NCBI RefSeq assembly: GCF_002806975.1
Contig: NZ_NIHD01000002.1
Span: 124,001 to 188,000, forward strand
Length of the DNA stretch: 64,000 bases
Direction: 5' to 3'
Origin: Marinobacter aromaticivorans
GTDB lineage: Bacteria > Pseudomonadota > Gammaproteobacteria > Pseudomonadales > Oleiphilaceae
Part shown: one piece after another, positions 36,548-45,944 of the stretch
Position numbering within the stretch: position 1 is the first letter of the stretch
How the letters are laid out: the number at the start of each line of letters is the position of its first letter
The notes under the pieces: model-generated
What the model was told of the DNA's origin: nothing
Databases searched by the model: none
What the model saw: only the letters and a program-made list of their open reading frames with translations
Made by a program: the position numbers and the translations under genes

Positions 36548-37591
36548 CTAGTTCTTGAAGGGCCATAAACTGAAAAAGCGCCGTATGCGGTGCCAGATCT
36601 CCGCCAGCCCATGCGGTTCAAAAATAAGGAAACCGACGATCAGGGCACCAAAGATGATTTCGAGCATCGGCGACATGAATATCGGTGCATTCGGATAAAA
36701 CGGGGTTAAAGCTGCGGTGAGCAGTTTGAGAGCTTCAGGAATCAAGGTCATGAAGGCGGCACCCAGGATGCCGCCCAGAAGATTGCCCATACCGCCAACA
36801 ATAACGGCTGCCAGATAGAAAATGGACATGGAGAGAGGGAAGCTCTCCGGCGTGACTACCCGATAAAAGTAGGCAAACAGTCCGCCCGCGACGCCGGCGT
36901 AAAACGAACTCAGAGCGAAAGACATCAGCTTGTAACGCAGCAGGTTGATACCGAGTATTTCCGCCGATATGTCACGATCCCGGATTGCAATAAACGCCCG
37001 GCCCGTTCGGGTGCGGAATATGTTTGTAGCGCCAAACACCATCAATACCGCCAGCGGCACAATGATGAAGTACATGGCAAAATCGCTCTGGAAGGTCAGC
37101 CCGAACAAATGCGCCGGATCCAGGCTCAGCCCGCCCATACCGCCAGTAACAGATTCCCACTCGGCAAATATGAAATGCAGGAACACGCTTGCGGCCAGGG
37201 TAGCAATCGCCAGATAAAGCCCTTTAACCCGAAGGGACGGAAGCCCCACCAGAATGCCAACCGCAGCCGCAAGCAACCCGGCCAGCAAAAGCGTTATCGG
37301 GAAAGGCAGGGCCGTGTTCATGGACAGCCAGGCCACGGTATAACCACCCACGCCCATAAAGCCCGCTTGCCCGAGAGAAATCAGGCCGGTAAACCCGGTC
37401 AGAATGTTAAGCCCCGTGGTGCTGATAACCGCAATACCCACCATGCAGCCCAGATACAACAGGTAGGCGTCGGCCATGAAAGGAAAAACCAGAAGTCCAA
37501 CCAGAAAAAGCGAGAACCAGACTTTCTGCGTTGAGCTGGTCCAGATGGCCTCATCCGCTTCATAGCTCTGTTTGGCGTCACCAATGCGCAT
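36548..37591 (-). CDS. livM: LivM-type ABC transporter permease (second liv operon)
   Basis: 347 residues, polytopic. GLNILTGFTGLISLGQAGFMGVG and the RAFIAIRDRDISAEILGIN cytoplasmic loop that contacts the ATPases are LivM hallmarks. It has a longer charged N-terminus than the copy at 5674. It starts one base before the livH stop region. Confidence 0.9.
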   Translation of the reverse strand: MRIGDAKQSYEADEAIWTSSTQKVWFSLFLVGLLVFPFMADAYLLYLGCMVGIAVISTTGLNILTGFTGLISLGQAGFMGVGGYTVAWLSMNTALPFPITLLLAGLLAAAVGILVGLPSLRVKGLYLAIATLAASVFLHFIFAEWESVTGGMGGLSLDPAHLFGLTFQSDFAMYFIIVPLAVLMVFGATNIFRTRTGRAFIAIRDRDISAEILGINLLRYKLMSFALSSFYAGVAGGLFAYFYRVVTPESFPLSMSIFYLAAVIVGGMGNLLGGILGAAFMTLIPEALKLLTAALTPFYPNAPIFMSPMLEIIFGALIVGFLIFEPHGLAEIWHRIRRFFSLWPFKN

Positions 37592-37592
37592 C

Positions 37593-38471
37593 TTACACGC
37601 GCTCTATTTCGTGGGTGCCAAACAGGCCGTAGGGCCGGAGCACCAGAATCGCGGCCAGCACGGCAAACGTCGCCGGCATACGGTATTCACCACCCAGGTA
37701 AGCGCCGGCAACGGTCTCGAGCCAGCCAATGAAGACCCCCGCAATCAGTGCACCCAGGATGCTGTCCAGCCCTCCCACAATCACCACCACCAGCACGCTC
37801 AGGCCTATGGCGCCAAACTGAGGGCTAAGCCCGCCGGTAGCCGCCACCAGCACACCCGCAAGCGACGCGGCGAGCGAACCAAACACCCAGGCCAGGTTGA
37901 ATACCCTGCGCACGTTGATGCCCATGGAATAAGCCGCCGCCTGATCCGAAGCTGTTGCCCGCAGCGCCACGCCACCGCGGGAAAACCGGAAATACAGCAG
38001 GTAAACAACCAGAAGTGCGGCGCCAATAAGAAAGCCATAGGCAATTTTGGGCGCCAGGTACATCTCGCCAATAAACACCGGCTTGCGTGGCAGAAAGCCC
38101 GGCAGAAGCTGGGGATCCGCCCCCCATACCAGTTCTACCAGCCCCACCAGAATACTGGCGATGCCGATAGTAACCATTACTACTGAAATGGAAGACTCTC
38201 CCAGCATAGGGCGGATCATCACCTTCTCGATCACTCCACCCAGCAGGCTCCCCCCCAGCACTGCCAGCGGCAGCGCCACCCAGGGCGACATTTCCATACC
38301 ACCGGCAAAGGCCAGAAACAGATAAGCCGCGAACATCATGATTTCGCCAATGGCAAAGTTGATGACCCGAGTGGCCTTGTAAATAATGACGAAACCCAGG
38401 GCAATCAGGGCATAAAGCCCGCCCATGGCCAATCCCGCCAGGCTGATCTCACCGAAGAATAACCAGTCCAC
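37593..38471 (-). CDS. livH: LivH-type ABC transporter permease (second liv operon)
   Basis: 292 residues, polytopic. It has AGLAMGGLYALIALGFVIIYKATRVINFAIGEIM at the N-terminus and the ALRATASDQAAAYSMGIN ATPase-contact loop. It directly follows the livG-type gene. Confidence 0.9.
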   Translation of the reverse strand: MDWLFFGEISLAGLAMGGLYALIALGFVIIYKATRVINFAIGEIMMFAAYLFLAFAGGMEMSPWVALPLAVLGGSLLGGVIEKVMIRPMLGESSISVVMVTIGIASILVGLVELVWGADPQLLPGFLPRKPVFIGEMYLAPKIAYGFLIGAALLVVYLLYFRFSRGGVALRATASDQAAAYSMGINVRRVFNLAWVFGSLAASLAGVLVAATGGLSPQFGAIGLSVLVVVIVGGLDSILGALIAGVFIGWLETVAGAYLGGEYRMPATFAVLAAILVLRPYGLFGTHEIERV

Positions 38472-39287
38472 TCAAGCTACCTCGCGTTCCTGGTTCAGTT
38501 TCCTGCGCAGGCTGTCCATATCACTGGTACCCAGATAGGCTTCGATGACTTCCGGGTTGTTCTGCACCTCCGCAGGCGGGCCTTCGGTAATAACCTGGCC
38601 AAAATTGAGTACGGCAATATGGTCAGAAATATCCATGACCATGCCCATGTCATGCTCCACCATCAGCACCGTAACGCCCCATTCCTCCCGGATATCAAGA
38701 ATGAAGCGGGCCATGTCTTCCTTTTCTTCCCGGTTCATTCCGGCCACCGGCTCATCCAGCATCAACACTTTTGGCCGCATGGCCAGAGCGCGGGCCAGCT
38801 CCACCCGTTTCTGCAGGCCATAAGACAAACTGGCTACCGGTTGGCGCCGTATGTGGTCGATCTCCAGAAAATCGATAATGTGCCGTTCTACATGCTCACG
38901 CACGGCCATTTCTTCCCGGCGCGCAGCACCGAAATACGCCAGCGCGCCCAGCAGGCCACTTTGCATGTGCACGTGGGCGCCAAGCTTGATGTTATCGAGC
39001 ACGGTCATCCCCCGGAACAGGGCAATATTCTGGAAAGTGCGGGCAAGGCCCATGGCAGCCCGGACGGGCGGTTTTGTGCCTGCCAGAGCTTTACCCTGAT
39101 AATGAATGGTGCCCTGCTGTGGCTTGTAAAACCCGGAGATGCAGTTGAACAGTGAGGTTTTGCCTGCACCGTTCGGGCCGATCACGGTAGTTACGGTATT
39201 TTCGGGCACACGGAAGCTGACGTCCTGCAGCGCCTTGACACCGCCAAAAGAGAGCGAAAGATTATTGATCTCGAGGATACTGGACAT
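38472..39287 (-). CDS. livG: LivG-type ABC transporter ATP-binding protein (second liv operon)
   Basis: 271 residues. Walker A GPNGAGKTS, an LSYG-type signature (SLSYGLQKRVE), Walker B VLMLDEPVAGMN and the AYLG end are present. It is the first gene of the operon livG-H-M-binding protein-F-ligase. The ATG at 39287 begins the usual MSSILEINN; an in-frame ATG at 39299 would add four residues. Confidence 0.9.
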   Translation of the reverse strand: MSSILEINNLSLSFGGVKALQDVSFRVPENTVTTVIGPNGAGKTSLFNCISGFYKPQQGTIHYQGKALAGTKPPVRAAMGLARTFQNIALFRGMTVLDNIKLGAHVHMQSGLLGALAYFGAARREEMAVREHVERHIIDFLEIDHIRRQPVASLSYGLQKRVELARALAMRPKVLMLDEPVAGMNREEKEDMARFILDIREEWGVTVLMVEHDMGMVMDISDHIAVLNFGQVITEGPPAEVQNNPEVIEAYLGTSDMDSLRRKLNQEREVA

Positions 39288-39422
39288 TCTTCCCCGCACA
39301 TCCGCAGATTGTGGTTGTTGTTCTTTTCATATGCGCCAGGCGAATTTGCTGGACAAGATTTAAAGTAGCCTATTCCAGCCGCAAAAACCAAGATAGTCTG
39401 TTATGCAACCACATAAGCTCTC

Positions 39423-40238
39423 ATGCCAACGGATACCACATCAATGACCACCACCCCGGTAATCTCCGTATTTGACAGACAAACCGGCGTTGCAACCCTG
39501 ACGTTCAACCGCCCCGAGGTTCTTAATGCCATCAATGTTCCCATGGCCAGCGCCTTTCTTGCCGGGGTTCAAGCCCTGGCCGAGCAGCCGGGGCTGCGTT
39601 GTATTGTGATGACAGGGGCCGGGCGGGCGTTCATGGCCGGCGGTGATGTGGCGAGCATGGCGGGCACGCCGGAGCAGACCAGAGATGTGATTAACGGCCT
39701 GCTCGTTCCCCTGAATCAGGCCATTCTCCTGCTAAGAGGGATGGACGCTCCGCTGGTTGCCGGTATTAAGGGCGCGGCAGCTGGCGCCGGGCTCAGCCTG
39801 GCGCTGATGGCAGATATTATCGTGGCGGAAGAAAATGCAAAGTTCCTTATTGCCTACAATGGCATTGGCGCTGTACCAGACTGCGGGGGCACCCGGTTTC
39901 TGCCCGGCAAAATCGGCGCAGCGCGCGCTTCGGAAATGATGCTGCTGGGCCGGCAACTGACAGCAAAGGAGGCAAAAGACTGGGGGTTGGTCGCCGAGGT
40001 CGCCTCCGGGGACTCTTTCGATACTGTATTGGCAACCACAGCAAACAGGATTGCCAGCGGCCCTACCAGAGCCTTTGGTGCCTTCCGCCGCCTTGTGGAC
40101 GATGCCGGCGGAAGGCCTCTGGCGGCGCAGCTGGAAGCAGAGCGTCAGGCTTTTCTGAAAGCCGCAGAAACCGACGATTTCAGGGAGGGCGCGGCCGCCT
40201 TTGTTGGCAAACGGCCTGCCGCATTTACGGGCAGCTAG
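39423..40238 (+). CDS. Enoyl-CoA hydratase/isomerase family protein
   Basis: 271 residues of the crotonase fold. The two oxyanion-hole segments are AGGDVASM and IKGAAAGAGLSLALMADI; the usual catalytic-Glu region reads GAVPDCGGTRFL, where the Glu is replaced by Asp-Cys as in 1,2-epoxyphenylacetyl-CoA isomerase (PaaG) type enzymes. An isomerase role in fatty or aromatic acid breakdown is therefore more likely than classical hydration. It is divergent from the acid-uptake operon. An in-frame ATG 24 bases downstream is an alternative start. Confidence 0.85.
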   Translation: MPTDTTSMTTTPVISVFDRQTGVATLTFNRPEVLNAINVPMASAFLAGVQALAEQPGLRCIVMTGAGRAFMAGGDVASMAGTPEQTRDVINGLLVPLNQAILLLRGMDAPLVAGIKGAAAGAGLSLALMADIIVAEENAKFLIAYNGIGAVPDCGGTRFLPGKIGAARASEMMLLGRQLTAKEAKDWGLVAEVASGDSFDTVLATTANRIASGPTRAFGAFRRLVDDAGGRPLAAQLEAERQAFLKAAETDDFREGAAAFVGKRPAAFTGS

Positions 40239-40267
40239 GCTGTCTGGCCAGCTGCCGTCGGTATGCT

Positions 40268-41023
40268 TCAGACTCTGCTCTTCTCCCAGACCGTCAGCTC
40301 CGAAAAACTGTGCTGGAATTTGTTGCGCGTTTCCCGGATTACAAAGGGCAGGCTGCGAGGCTCCAGCAACAGGGTAAAGTTCGGTTCCAGCATGTCGTGC
40401 AGGCCATCAAGGGTGGTGTAGTCCTCTCCGTCCTTCTGGAAGCCCCCCACCCACTTGTCCTTCGGCGTGTAGTCTTCCAGCCAGGTATAAGGGGATGCAA
40501 TCAGCAGCAACCCGTCTTCGTTTAACCGCTCATGTATGCGTGTGAGGAAGAGCGCCGGGTCGTATAGCCGGTCTATAAGATTGCCCGCCAGAACCAGATC
40601 GTACCCGGTAAACTCGGGCCCCAGATCACAGGCATCCCCCTGATGAAAAGCTACCCGCTCTGCGGTTTCCTCCAGATCCAGGGACGCCAGGGAGCGCTCC
40701 TGCAAGGTAACCAGAGCGCCTTCCTCAGGGCGGGCATAACGCACCACCCTGTCACGGGCCATCACCTGGCACTGCTCCACAAACTTGCGGGAGAAATCGA
40801 TGCCATCCACATGGTTAAAAACCCGTGCCAGCTCGAAGCTGGTGCGACCGCAGGCACAACCGATATCCAGGGCGCGCCCGGGCCGGCGACCGTCCATTGC
40901 ATCAATCGCTACCCGGGCAAGCCCACGGGGAAAATTGGCTTCACCATGCCACTGCTCACCATAATGAAATTCCAGGTACTGGGCCAGCGTGGTGTCGTCT
41001 TCATAATAGGCGCTCTGCTGCAC
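40268..41023 (-). CDS. Putative 4-mercaptohistidine N1-methyltransferase (ovothiol type)
   Basis: About 251 residues, class I SAM-dependent methyltransferase. The SAM site is ALDIGCACGRTSFELAR; the YYEDDTTLAQYLEFHYGE front, LAGNLIDRLYDP, SPYTWLEDYTPKDKWVGGF and the C-terminal KFQHSFSELTVWEK match, from memory, the methyltransferase domain at the end of OvoA. In ovothiol synthesis this step methylates the imidazole of 5-thiohistidine. The GTG at 41023 has GAGGGA 9 bases before it; a GTG at 41038 is also in frame. No OvoA sulfoxide synthase gene is present in the window. Confidence 0.75.
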   Translation of the reverse strand: MQQSAYYEDDTTLAQYLEFHYGEQWHGEANFPRGLARVAIDAMDGRRPGRALDIGCACGRTSFELARVFNHVDGIDFSRKFVEQCQVMARDRVVRYARPEEGALVTLQERSLASLDLEETAERVAFHQGDACDLGPEFTGYDLVLAGNLIDRLYDPALFLTRIHERLNEDGLLLIASPYTWLEDYTPKDKWVGGFQKDGEDYTTLDGLHDMLEPNFTLLLEPRSLPFVIRETRNKFQHSFSELTVWEKSRV

Positions 41024-41114
41024 AATGATTTCCCTCACAATGAATCACGTTGTGGTACCCCGGTATTCATAAATCGCCAGAGGCAATGCTGGCCTCAGAT
41101 GTTATCCTAACACT

Positions 41115-42107
41115 ATGAGCAAACATCCTGACTACTCACTATTAGAGCTCGCGTCGGTTCGCGAAGGTGACTCCGTGGGCACCACCCTGAAAAACAGCGT
41201 GGCCTATGCCCAACATGCTGAAAAGCTGGGCTTCAAGCGATTCTGGCTGGCGGAGCACCATAACATGGAGGGCATCAGCAGCTCTGCGACTTCAGTGCTG
41301 ATTGGCCACATTGCCGGCAAGACCCAAAGCATTCGGGTGGGCTCCGGGGGCGTGATGCTGCCAAACCACCCACCACTGGTAATCGCCGAACAGTTCGGCA
41401 CGCTGGAAAGCCTCTACCCGGGCCGCATAGACCTTGGCCTGGGCCGGGCTCCGGGCACCGACCCCATTACGGCCCGCGCCCTGCGCCGGGACGGCCTGGG
41501 CGCGGAACAGTTCCCGGAAGACGTTGCCCGGTTGCAGTCCCTGTTGGGGCCCCTGCAGCCCGGGCAGGCGGTTAAAGCCATTCCCGGTGCCGGCACCAGG
41601 GTACCGCTCTGGCTGCTCGGCTCCAGCCTCTACAGCGCGCAACTCGCAGCCATGCGCGGCCTGCCCTATGCCTTTGCCGGCCACTTTGCGCCACGCCTGT
41701 ATCGTGAAGCCCTCAAGGTATACCGGGACAACTTCCAGCCTTCTGAGCAGTTGCAGCAGCCTTATGCCATGCTGGCGGTGCCTGCCGTGCCGGCAGACTC
41801 TGTAGACGAAGCAAAGCATCTGGCAACCACCAGCTACCAGCGCATTCTCGCGCTTTTCCGGGGCCAGCCGCTGTGGATGAAACCTCCGGTAGATAGCATG
41901 GACGGGCTTTGGACTGCGGGTGAACAAGCCGCTGTAAAGGATTTTCTGGGGCTTCAGCTACTGGGCGATGCCGCCTCCATAAAGCAACAGATCCGGGAAC
42001 TGCTGGCCACCGTGGAGGTTGATGAGCTTATGTTTACCGTGGACATTCACGACCCGGCAAAACGCCGTCATGCACTGGATATACTCGAAGAAACCCGGCG
42101 AGACTGA
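41115..42107 (+). CDS. Luciferase-like (LLM class) flavin-dependent monooxygenase
   Basis: 330 residues of the luciferase-like TIM-barrel family: [26 protein letters not shown] at the front, [24 protein letters not shown] and a [15 protein letters not shown] motif that binds flavin phosphate. It uses reduced FMN supplied by a separate reductase; the substrate is unknown. It is divergent from the methyltransferase with 91 bases between. No clear Shine-Dalgarno sequence. Confidence 0.88.
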   Translation: MSKHPDYSLLELASVREGDSVGTTLKNSVAYAQHAEKLGFKRFWLAEHHNMEGISSSATSVLIGHIAGKTQSIRVGSGGVMLPNHPPLVIAEQFGTLESLYPGRIDLGLGRAPGTDPITARALRRDGLGAEQFPEDVARLQSLLGPLQPGQAVKAIPGAGTRVPLWLLGSSLYSAQLAAMRGLPYAFAGHFAPRLYREALKVYRDNFQPSEQLQQPYAMLAVPAVPADSVDEAKHLATTSYQRILALFRGQPLWMKPPVDSMDGLWTAGEQAAVKDFLGLQLLGDAASIKQQIRELLATVEVDELMFTVDIHDPAKRRHALDILEETRRD

Positions 42108-42284
42108 GGCTCATGCCGTTGACCATCGCAGCAGCAAAGACCCGGCTGGCGAACAGCCTTGACCGGGTTAAAATAGAATTCAGGGCGTTCCTTTCAAGGG
42201 CTGGCACCCGCTGAACAGGCACTGTTCATAAACAAACCAATGAAGCCAATTTCTTGCGAAAGTCGCCGAGTTTTGCCAGTCTCT

Positions 42285-42290
42285 TATAAT
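42285..42290 (+). promoter_or_regulatory. Candidate -10 box of the tea operon
   Basis: A perfect TATAAT lies ~40 bases before the teaA start in an AT-rich stretch. No good -35 box is seen at 16-18 bases upstream, which could mean an activator- or osmostress-dependent promoter. Confidence 0.5.
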
Positions 42291-42332
42291 GTAACAATAA
42301 ATATCTGAAAAAAAACGAACGGAGAAAAACCG

Positions 42333-43361
42333 ATGAGCAGCATGAGTAAATTCAAGAAACTGGCCGGAATTTCAGCGTTCGCATTCGCGGCAATGACAGC
42401 CGCTAACTCCGTGAGCGCAGCCAACTGGCGCTATGCCCACGAAGAGTACGAAGGCGACGTACAGGATGTATACGCATACAAATTCAAGGAATACATCGAG
42501 GACAACTCGGACCACACACTCCAGGTTTATCGCTTCGGCGAACTCGGTGAGTCTGATGACATCATGGAACAGACCCAGGCGGGGATTCTGAACTTTGTTA
42601 ACCAGTCTCCGGGCTTTACCGGCGCCCTGATCCCGGAAGCACAGATATTCTTCATTCCTTACCTGATGCCTACCGACATGGAGACGGTGATCGAGTTTTT
42701 CCGTGAGAGTGAGGCCATCAATGAGGATTTCCCCAAGCTCTATGCTGAAAAAGGTCTTGAGCTGCTTCAGATGTACCCGGAAGGCGAGTTTGTTATCACT
42801 CTGGATGAACCCGTCACAACACCGGAAGGGCTTCAGAATAAAAAAATCAGGGTTATGACCAACCCGTTGCTGTCGGAAACCTACTCCGCCTTCGGAGCAA
42901 CACCAACGCCACTGCCCTGGGGTGAAGTGTACGGTGCACTGCAGACCAACATGATCAATGGCCAGGAAAATCCGATTTTCTGGATCGAGTCCGGCGGGTT
43001 GTATGAAGTATCACCCAACCTGATATTCACGGGCCACGGCTGGTTCACCACGGCCTCCATGGCCAACAAGGATTTCTACGACAGCCTGTCTGACGAAGAC
43101 AAGGAACTGATCCAGAACGCTGCAGATTACGCGTTCGAAGAGATCATTGAGCACATTGATGGCCTTGCCGACGAAGCACTTGCGAAAATTCAGAAAGCCA
43201 GCGATGAGGTGACCGTTACCCGCCTGAATGAAGAGCAGATCAAGGCCTTCAAGGCAAGAGCTCCTCAGGTGGAGAAGAAGTTTATTGAAATGACAGGTGA
43301 AAGTGGTAAAGAGCTGTTAAACCAGTTCAAGAAAGACCTGAAAAAAGTACAAAACGACTGA
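42333..43361 (+). CDS. teaA: TeaA, ectoine/hydroxyectoine-binding protein of TRAP transporter
   Basis: 342 residues with a signal peptide cut near SVSA-ANW. Stretches such as NWRYAHEEYEGDVQDV, YRFGELGESDDIMEQTQ, NQSPGFTG and QENPIFWIESGGLYEVSP closely follow Halomonas elongata TeaA as I remember it, so an ectoine role is better supported than a generic DctP call. It captures ectoine in the periplasm for osmoprotectant uptake or recovery of leaked solute. GGAG lies 9 bases before the ATG. It heads teaABCD and is followed by a strong hairpin that may cut transcription of the downstream genes. Confidence 0.92.
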   Translation: MSSMSKFKKLAGISAFAFAAMTAANSVSAANWRYAHEEYEGDVQDVYAYKFKEYIEDNSDHTLQVYRFGELGESDDIMEQTQAGILNFVNQSPGFTGALIPEAQIFFIPYLMPTDMETVIEFFRESEAINEDFPKLYAEKGLELLQMYPEGEFVITLDEPVTTPEGLQNKKIRVMTNPLLSETYSAFGATPTPLPWGEVYGALQTNMINGQENPIFWIESGGLYEVSPNLIFTGHGWFTTASMANKDFYDSLSDEDKELIQNAADYAFEEIIEHIDGLADEALAKIQKASDEVTVTRLNEEQIKAFKARAPQVEKKFIEMTGESGKELLNQFKKDLKKVQND

Positions 43362-43373
43362 TTTTATGTCGTT

Positions 43374-43407
43374 CTATCTGCCGGCGCCCGCCGGCAGATA
43401 GGTTTTT
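43374..43407 (+). terminator. Hairpin (attenuator) between teaA and teaB
   Basis: A perfect 11-bp stem, CTATCTGCCGG (43374-43384) with CCGGCAGATAG (43391-43401), a 6-base loop, then GTTTTT. It looks like a real intrinsic terminator inside the operon and would give far more teaA than teaBC mRNA. Confidence 0.85.
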
Positions 43408-43474
43408 GAACCAATAACCCGCCCCGCCCGACATGAAAAACCGGCAGGGAGCGACATGATCTGGAGCAGACCCC

Positions 43475-44068
43475 ATGTCCGAGAACTCCCCGGAGATAGA
43501 TGACGACACCGGCACTTTCGAGTCCGGCCTGCCCGGGTTTCTGGGAACCGTGGATGGATGGATCGCCAAAGCTGAGGCCGTTATTCTGGCTGCTGGCGTG
43601 ATTCTGATGGCCATCAATACCTGCGTTAACGTTGTTGCACGTTTCGTATTCGGGGAAGGCCTTTTTTTCTCCGGCGAGATCAACCGCATCCTGATTATTC
43701 TGGTCACCTTTGCGGGTATCGGCTACGCGGCACGCTACGGTCGTCACATCCGGATGTCCGCTGTTTACGATGCGCTGCCTCCCAAAGGCAGAAAAGTGCT
43801 GATGATTATTATTGCCCTGTTCACTTCCGCCGTGATGTTCTTCCTGTGCTATCACTCGTACGGCTACATCGAGACCCTGTACAGCCGCGGCCGCATTCTT
43901 CCCGCGCTGGGCTTTGAGATCTGGTGGATTTACATCTGGGCACCCGTGGGCTTTGCCGTTACCGGCATCCAATATTTTCTCACAGCCATCAAGAATCTCA
44001 CCAGTGAGGACGTTTATCTCTCCACCGGTGTGATTGACGGTTACGCTGATTCAGAATCGGAAGTCTGA
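43475..44068 (+). CDS. teaB: TeaB, small membrane subunit of ectoine TRAP transporter
   Basis: 197 residues with four predicted membrane helices (starting ~33, 70, 108, 150), the DctQ plan. FSGEINRILIILVTFAGIGYAARYGRHIRM holds the family's conserved Arg/His stretch. GGAG lies 9 bases before the ATG. It is the scaffold subunit between TeaA and TeaC. Confidence 0.9.
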   Translation: MSENSPEIDDDTGTFESGLPGFLGTVDGWIAKAEAVILAAGVILMAINTCVNVVARFVFGEGLFFSGEINRILIILVTFAGIGYAARYGRHIRMSAVYDALPPKGRKVLMIIIALFTSAVMFFLCYHSYGYIETLYSRGRILPALGFEIWWIYIWAPVGFAVTGIQYFLTAIKNLTSEDVYLSTGVIDGYADSESEV

Positions 44069-44104
44069 CCCGGCCACCCGGGCACAATAAAAAAGGGCAC
44101 AGCT

Positions 44105-45391
44105 ATGGCGACAATTCTTATGATCATCATGATCGGGCTGCTACTCCTGGGCTTCCCGATGATGATTCCGCTGACCACCGCCGCCGTCGTTGGCTTTGTC
44201 ATGATGTTCGATGGCTTTGGTCAGATGGGTACGTTCATCCAGCAAATGATGGGTGGCATACGACCCGCCTCGCTCATTGCAGTACCCATGTTCATTCTTG
44301 CCGCAGACATCATGACCCGCGGCCAGTCTGCAGACCGTCTGATCAATATGGTCATGGCGTTCATCGGGCATGTAAAGGGCGGGCTGGCGATCAGTACTGC
44401 CACGTCCTGCACTCTTTTTGGCGCAGTTTCAGGCTCTACCCAGGCAACCGTTGTCGCTGTCGGTTCTCCGTTACGCCCGAAAATGCTCAAGGCCGGCTAT
44501 TCCGATTCGTTTACCCTGGCGTTGATCATCAACTCCAGTGACATTGCTTTCCTGATTCCCCCCAGCATCGGCATGATCATATACGGGGTTATTTCCCAGA
44601 CCTCCATTGCAGAGCTGTTTATTGCAGGTATTGGGCCAGGCATACTTATCCTGTTCATGTTCTCGCTTTACTGCCTGTTCTATGCCTACAAAAACGATGT
44701 ACCCACTGAACCCAAGGCATCCTGGAGGCAGCGCGCCGTCTCTGTCCGTGATGCCATCTGGCCCCTGTTTTTTCCGGTTATCATTGTGGGCGGAATATAC
44801 GGTGGCATCTTCAGCCCGACTGAAGCAGCGGCGGTTTGTGTGCTATACGCGTTCTTGCTGGAGTTCATCGTATTTCGCTCTCTGAAAATTGGCGAGATCT
44901 ACAAGATTGCCAAATCCACCGGCCTGATCACGGCAGTGGTATTCATTCTGGTGGCAGTTGGTAATGGGTTCTCCTGGATCATTTCCTTTGCACAGATCCC
45001 CCAGGCAATTCTTGAGTCTGTTGGTGTTAACCAGGCCGGCCCGGTAGGCGTGCTTCTGGCCATCTGCATTGCGTTTTTTATTGCCTGCATGTTTGTGGAC
45101 CCGATTGTTGTCATCCTGGTGCTCACGCCCATATTCGCGCCCGCCGTTGAAGCGACGGGGCTGGATCCGGTGCTGGTGGGGGTGCTCATTACCCTGCAGG
45201 TAGCCATAGGTTCGGCAACACCGCCCTTTGGCTGTGACATCTTTACGGCGATTGCGATCTTCAAACGGCCCTACCTGGACGTTATCCGGGGCACGCCCCC
45301 GTTTATTCTCATGCTTGTTACTGCGGCGGGCCTGATCATTGCCTTCCCGGACATTGCCCTGTTCCTGCGTGATGTTACCTTCGCAGACTGA
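44105..45391 (+). CDS. teaC: TeaC, large membrane subunit of ectoine TRAP transporter
   Basis: 428 residues, normal DctM length, with about 11-12 membrane segments. SLIAVPMFILAADIMTRG and the SGSTQATVVAVGSPL and IPPSIGMIIYGVISQTSIAELF stretches are the usual substrate- and Na+-site regions. It uses the sodium gradient, which fits a marine host carrying NhaD. It is followed after 35 bases by the UspA gene. Confidence 0.92.
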   Translation: MATILMIIMIGLLLLGFPMMIPLTTAAVVGFVMMFDGFGQMGTFIQQMMGGIRPASLIAVPMFILAADIMTRGQSADRLINMVMAFIGHVKGGLAISTATSCTLFGAVSGSTQATVVAVGSPLRPKMLKAGYSDSFTLALIINSSDIAFLIPPSIGMIIYGVISQTSIAELFIAGIGPGILILFMFSLYCLFYAYKNDVPTEPKASWRQRAVSVRDAIWPLFFPVIIVGGIYGGIFSPTEAAAVCVLYAFLLEFIVFRSLKIGEIYKIAKSTGLITAVVFILVAVGNGFSWIISFAQIPQAILESVGVNQAGPVGVLLAICIAFFIACMFVDPIVVILVLTPIFAPAVEATGLDPVLVGVLITLQVAIGSATPPFGCDIFTAIAIFKRPYLDVIRGTPPFILMLVTAAGLIIAFPDIALFLRDVTFAD

Positions 45392-45426
45392 CAGGCAACC
45401 GGATCTGTTTTTTTAAGGAGATAATC

Positions 45427-45870
45427 ATGTTCAAACGGATACTGGTGGCGGTGGACAGCTCCAAAACCTCACTCAAGGCTCTGGAAAAGGCCATCGAGCT
45501 GCAGAAGCTTATCCCTGAAGCTGAAATCTTCATTCTCTGTGTTTACAAACATCACAGCCTGTTCGAGGCATCACTTTCCATAGGCCGGCCAGCCGACATT
45601 GATATTCCGGACAAGGTGCTTTCGGAATATGCCAAAGAAGTGGTCAATCACGCCAAGGAAATGGCCAAGGAACATGGTGCGACTAAGGTGCGTGGTTTTG
45701 TTAAAGCCGGCCGGCCTTCAAAGGTCATTATAAGTTTTGCACAGGACAAGGAAGCGGACCTGATCGTAGTGGGCGCCCGGGGTACGCACAGCGGCAAAGA
45801 CGGAATGCTCCTGGGCAGTGTTTCTCACCGGGTAGCCTCCCACGCCAAGTGCCCGGTGCTGGTGGTCTGA
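45427..45870 (+). CDS. teaD: TeaD-type universal stress protein
   Basis: 147 residues, UspA fold with the ATP-binding signature G-2x-G-9x-GS in GARGTHSGKDGMLLGSVS. In Halomonas, TeaD is an ATP-binding UspA that lowers TeaABC activity; the same last place in the operon supports that role here. AAGGAG lies 7 bases before the ATG. Confidence 0.88.
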   Translation: MFKRILVAVDSSKTSLKALEKAIELQKLIPEAEIFILCVYKHHSLFEASLSIGRPADIDIPDKVLSEYAKEVVNHAKEMAKEHGATKVRGFVKAGRPSKVIISFAQDKEADLIVVGARGTHSGKDGMLLGSVSHRVASHAKCPVLVV

Positions 45871-45944
45871 AACTGGATCATCACAAACTTCTCACCACCG
45901 TAGCGACACACCACATCGCTGCCACAAAAATGCGCCTTCATCAC
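45871..45944 (-). pseudogene. Scrap of a GGDEF (diguanylate cyclase) gene
   Basis: In the short gap between convergent teaD and the binding-protein gene, one minus-strand frame reads KAHFCGSDVVCRYGGEKFVM over 20 codons, unmistakably like the active-site loop of a GGDEF domain (usual RYGGEEF). It has neither start nor rest of the domain and runs into teaD. It appears to be the remains of a lost gene. Chance similarity is possible but unlikely given the length of the match. Confidence 0.5.

Noticed and set aside
42114..42215. 33-codon frame before teaA
   Set aside because: No recognisable sequence, no ribosome binding site; probably random.
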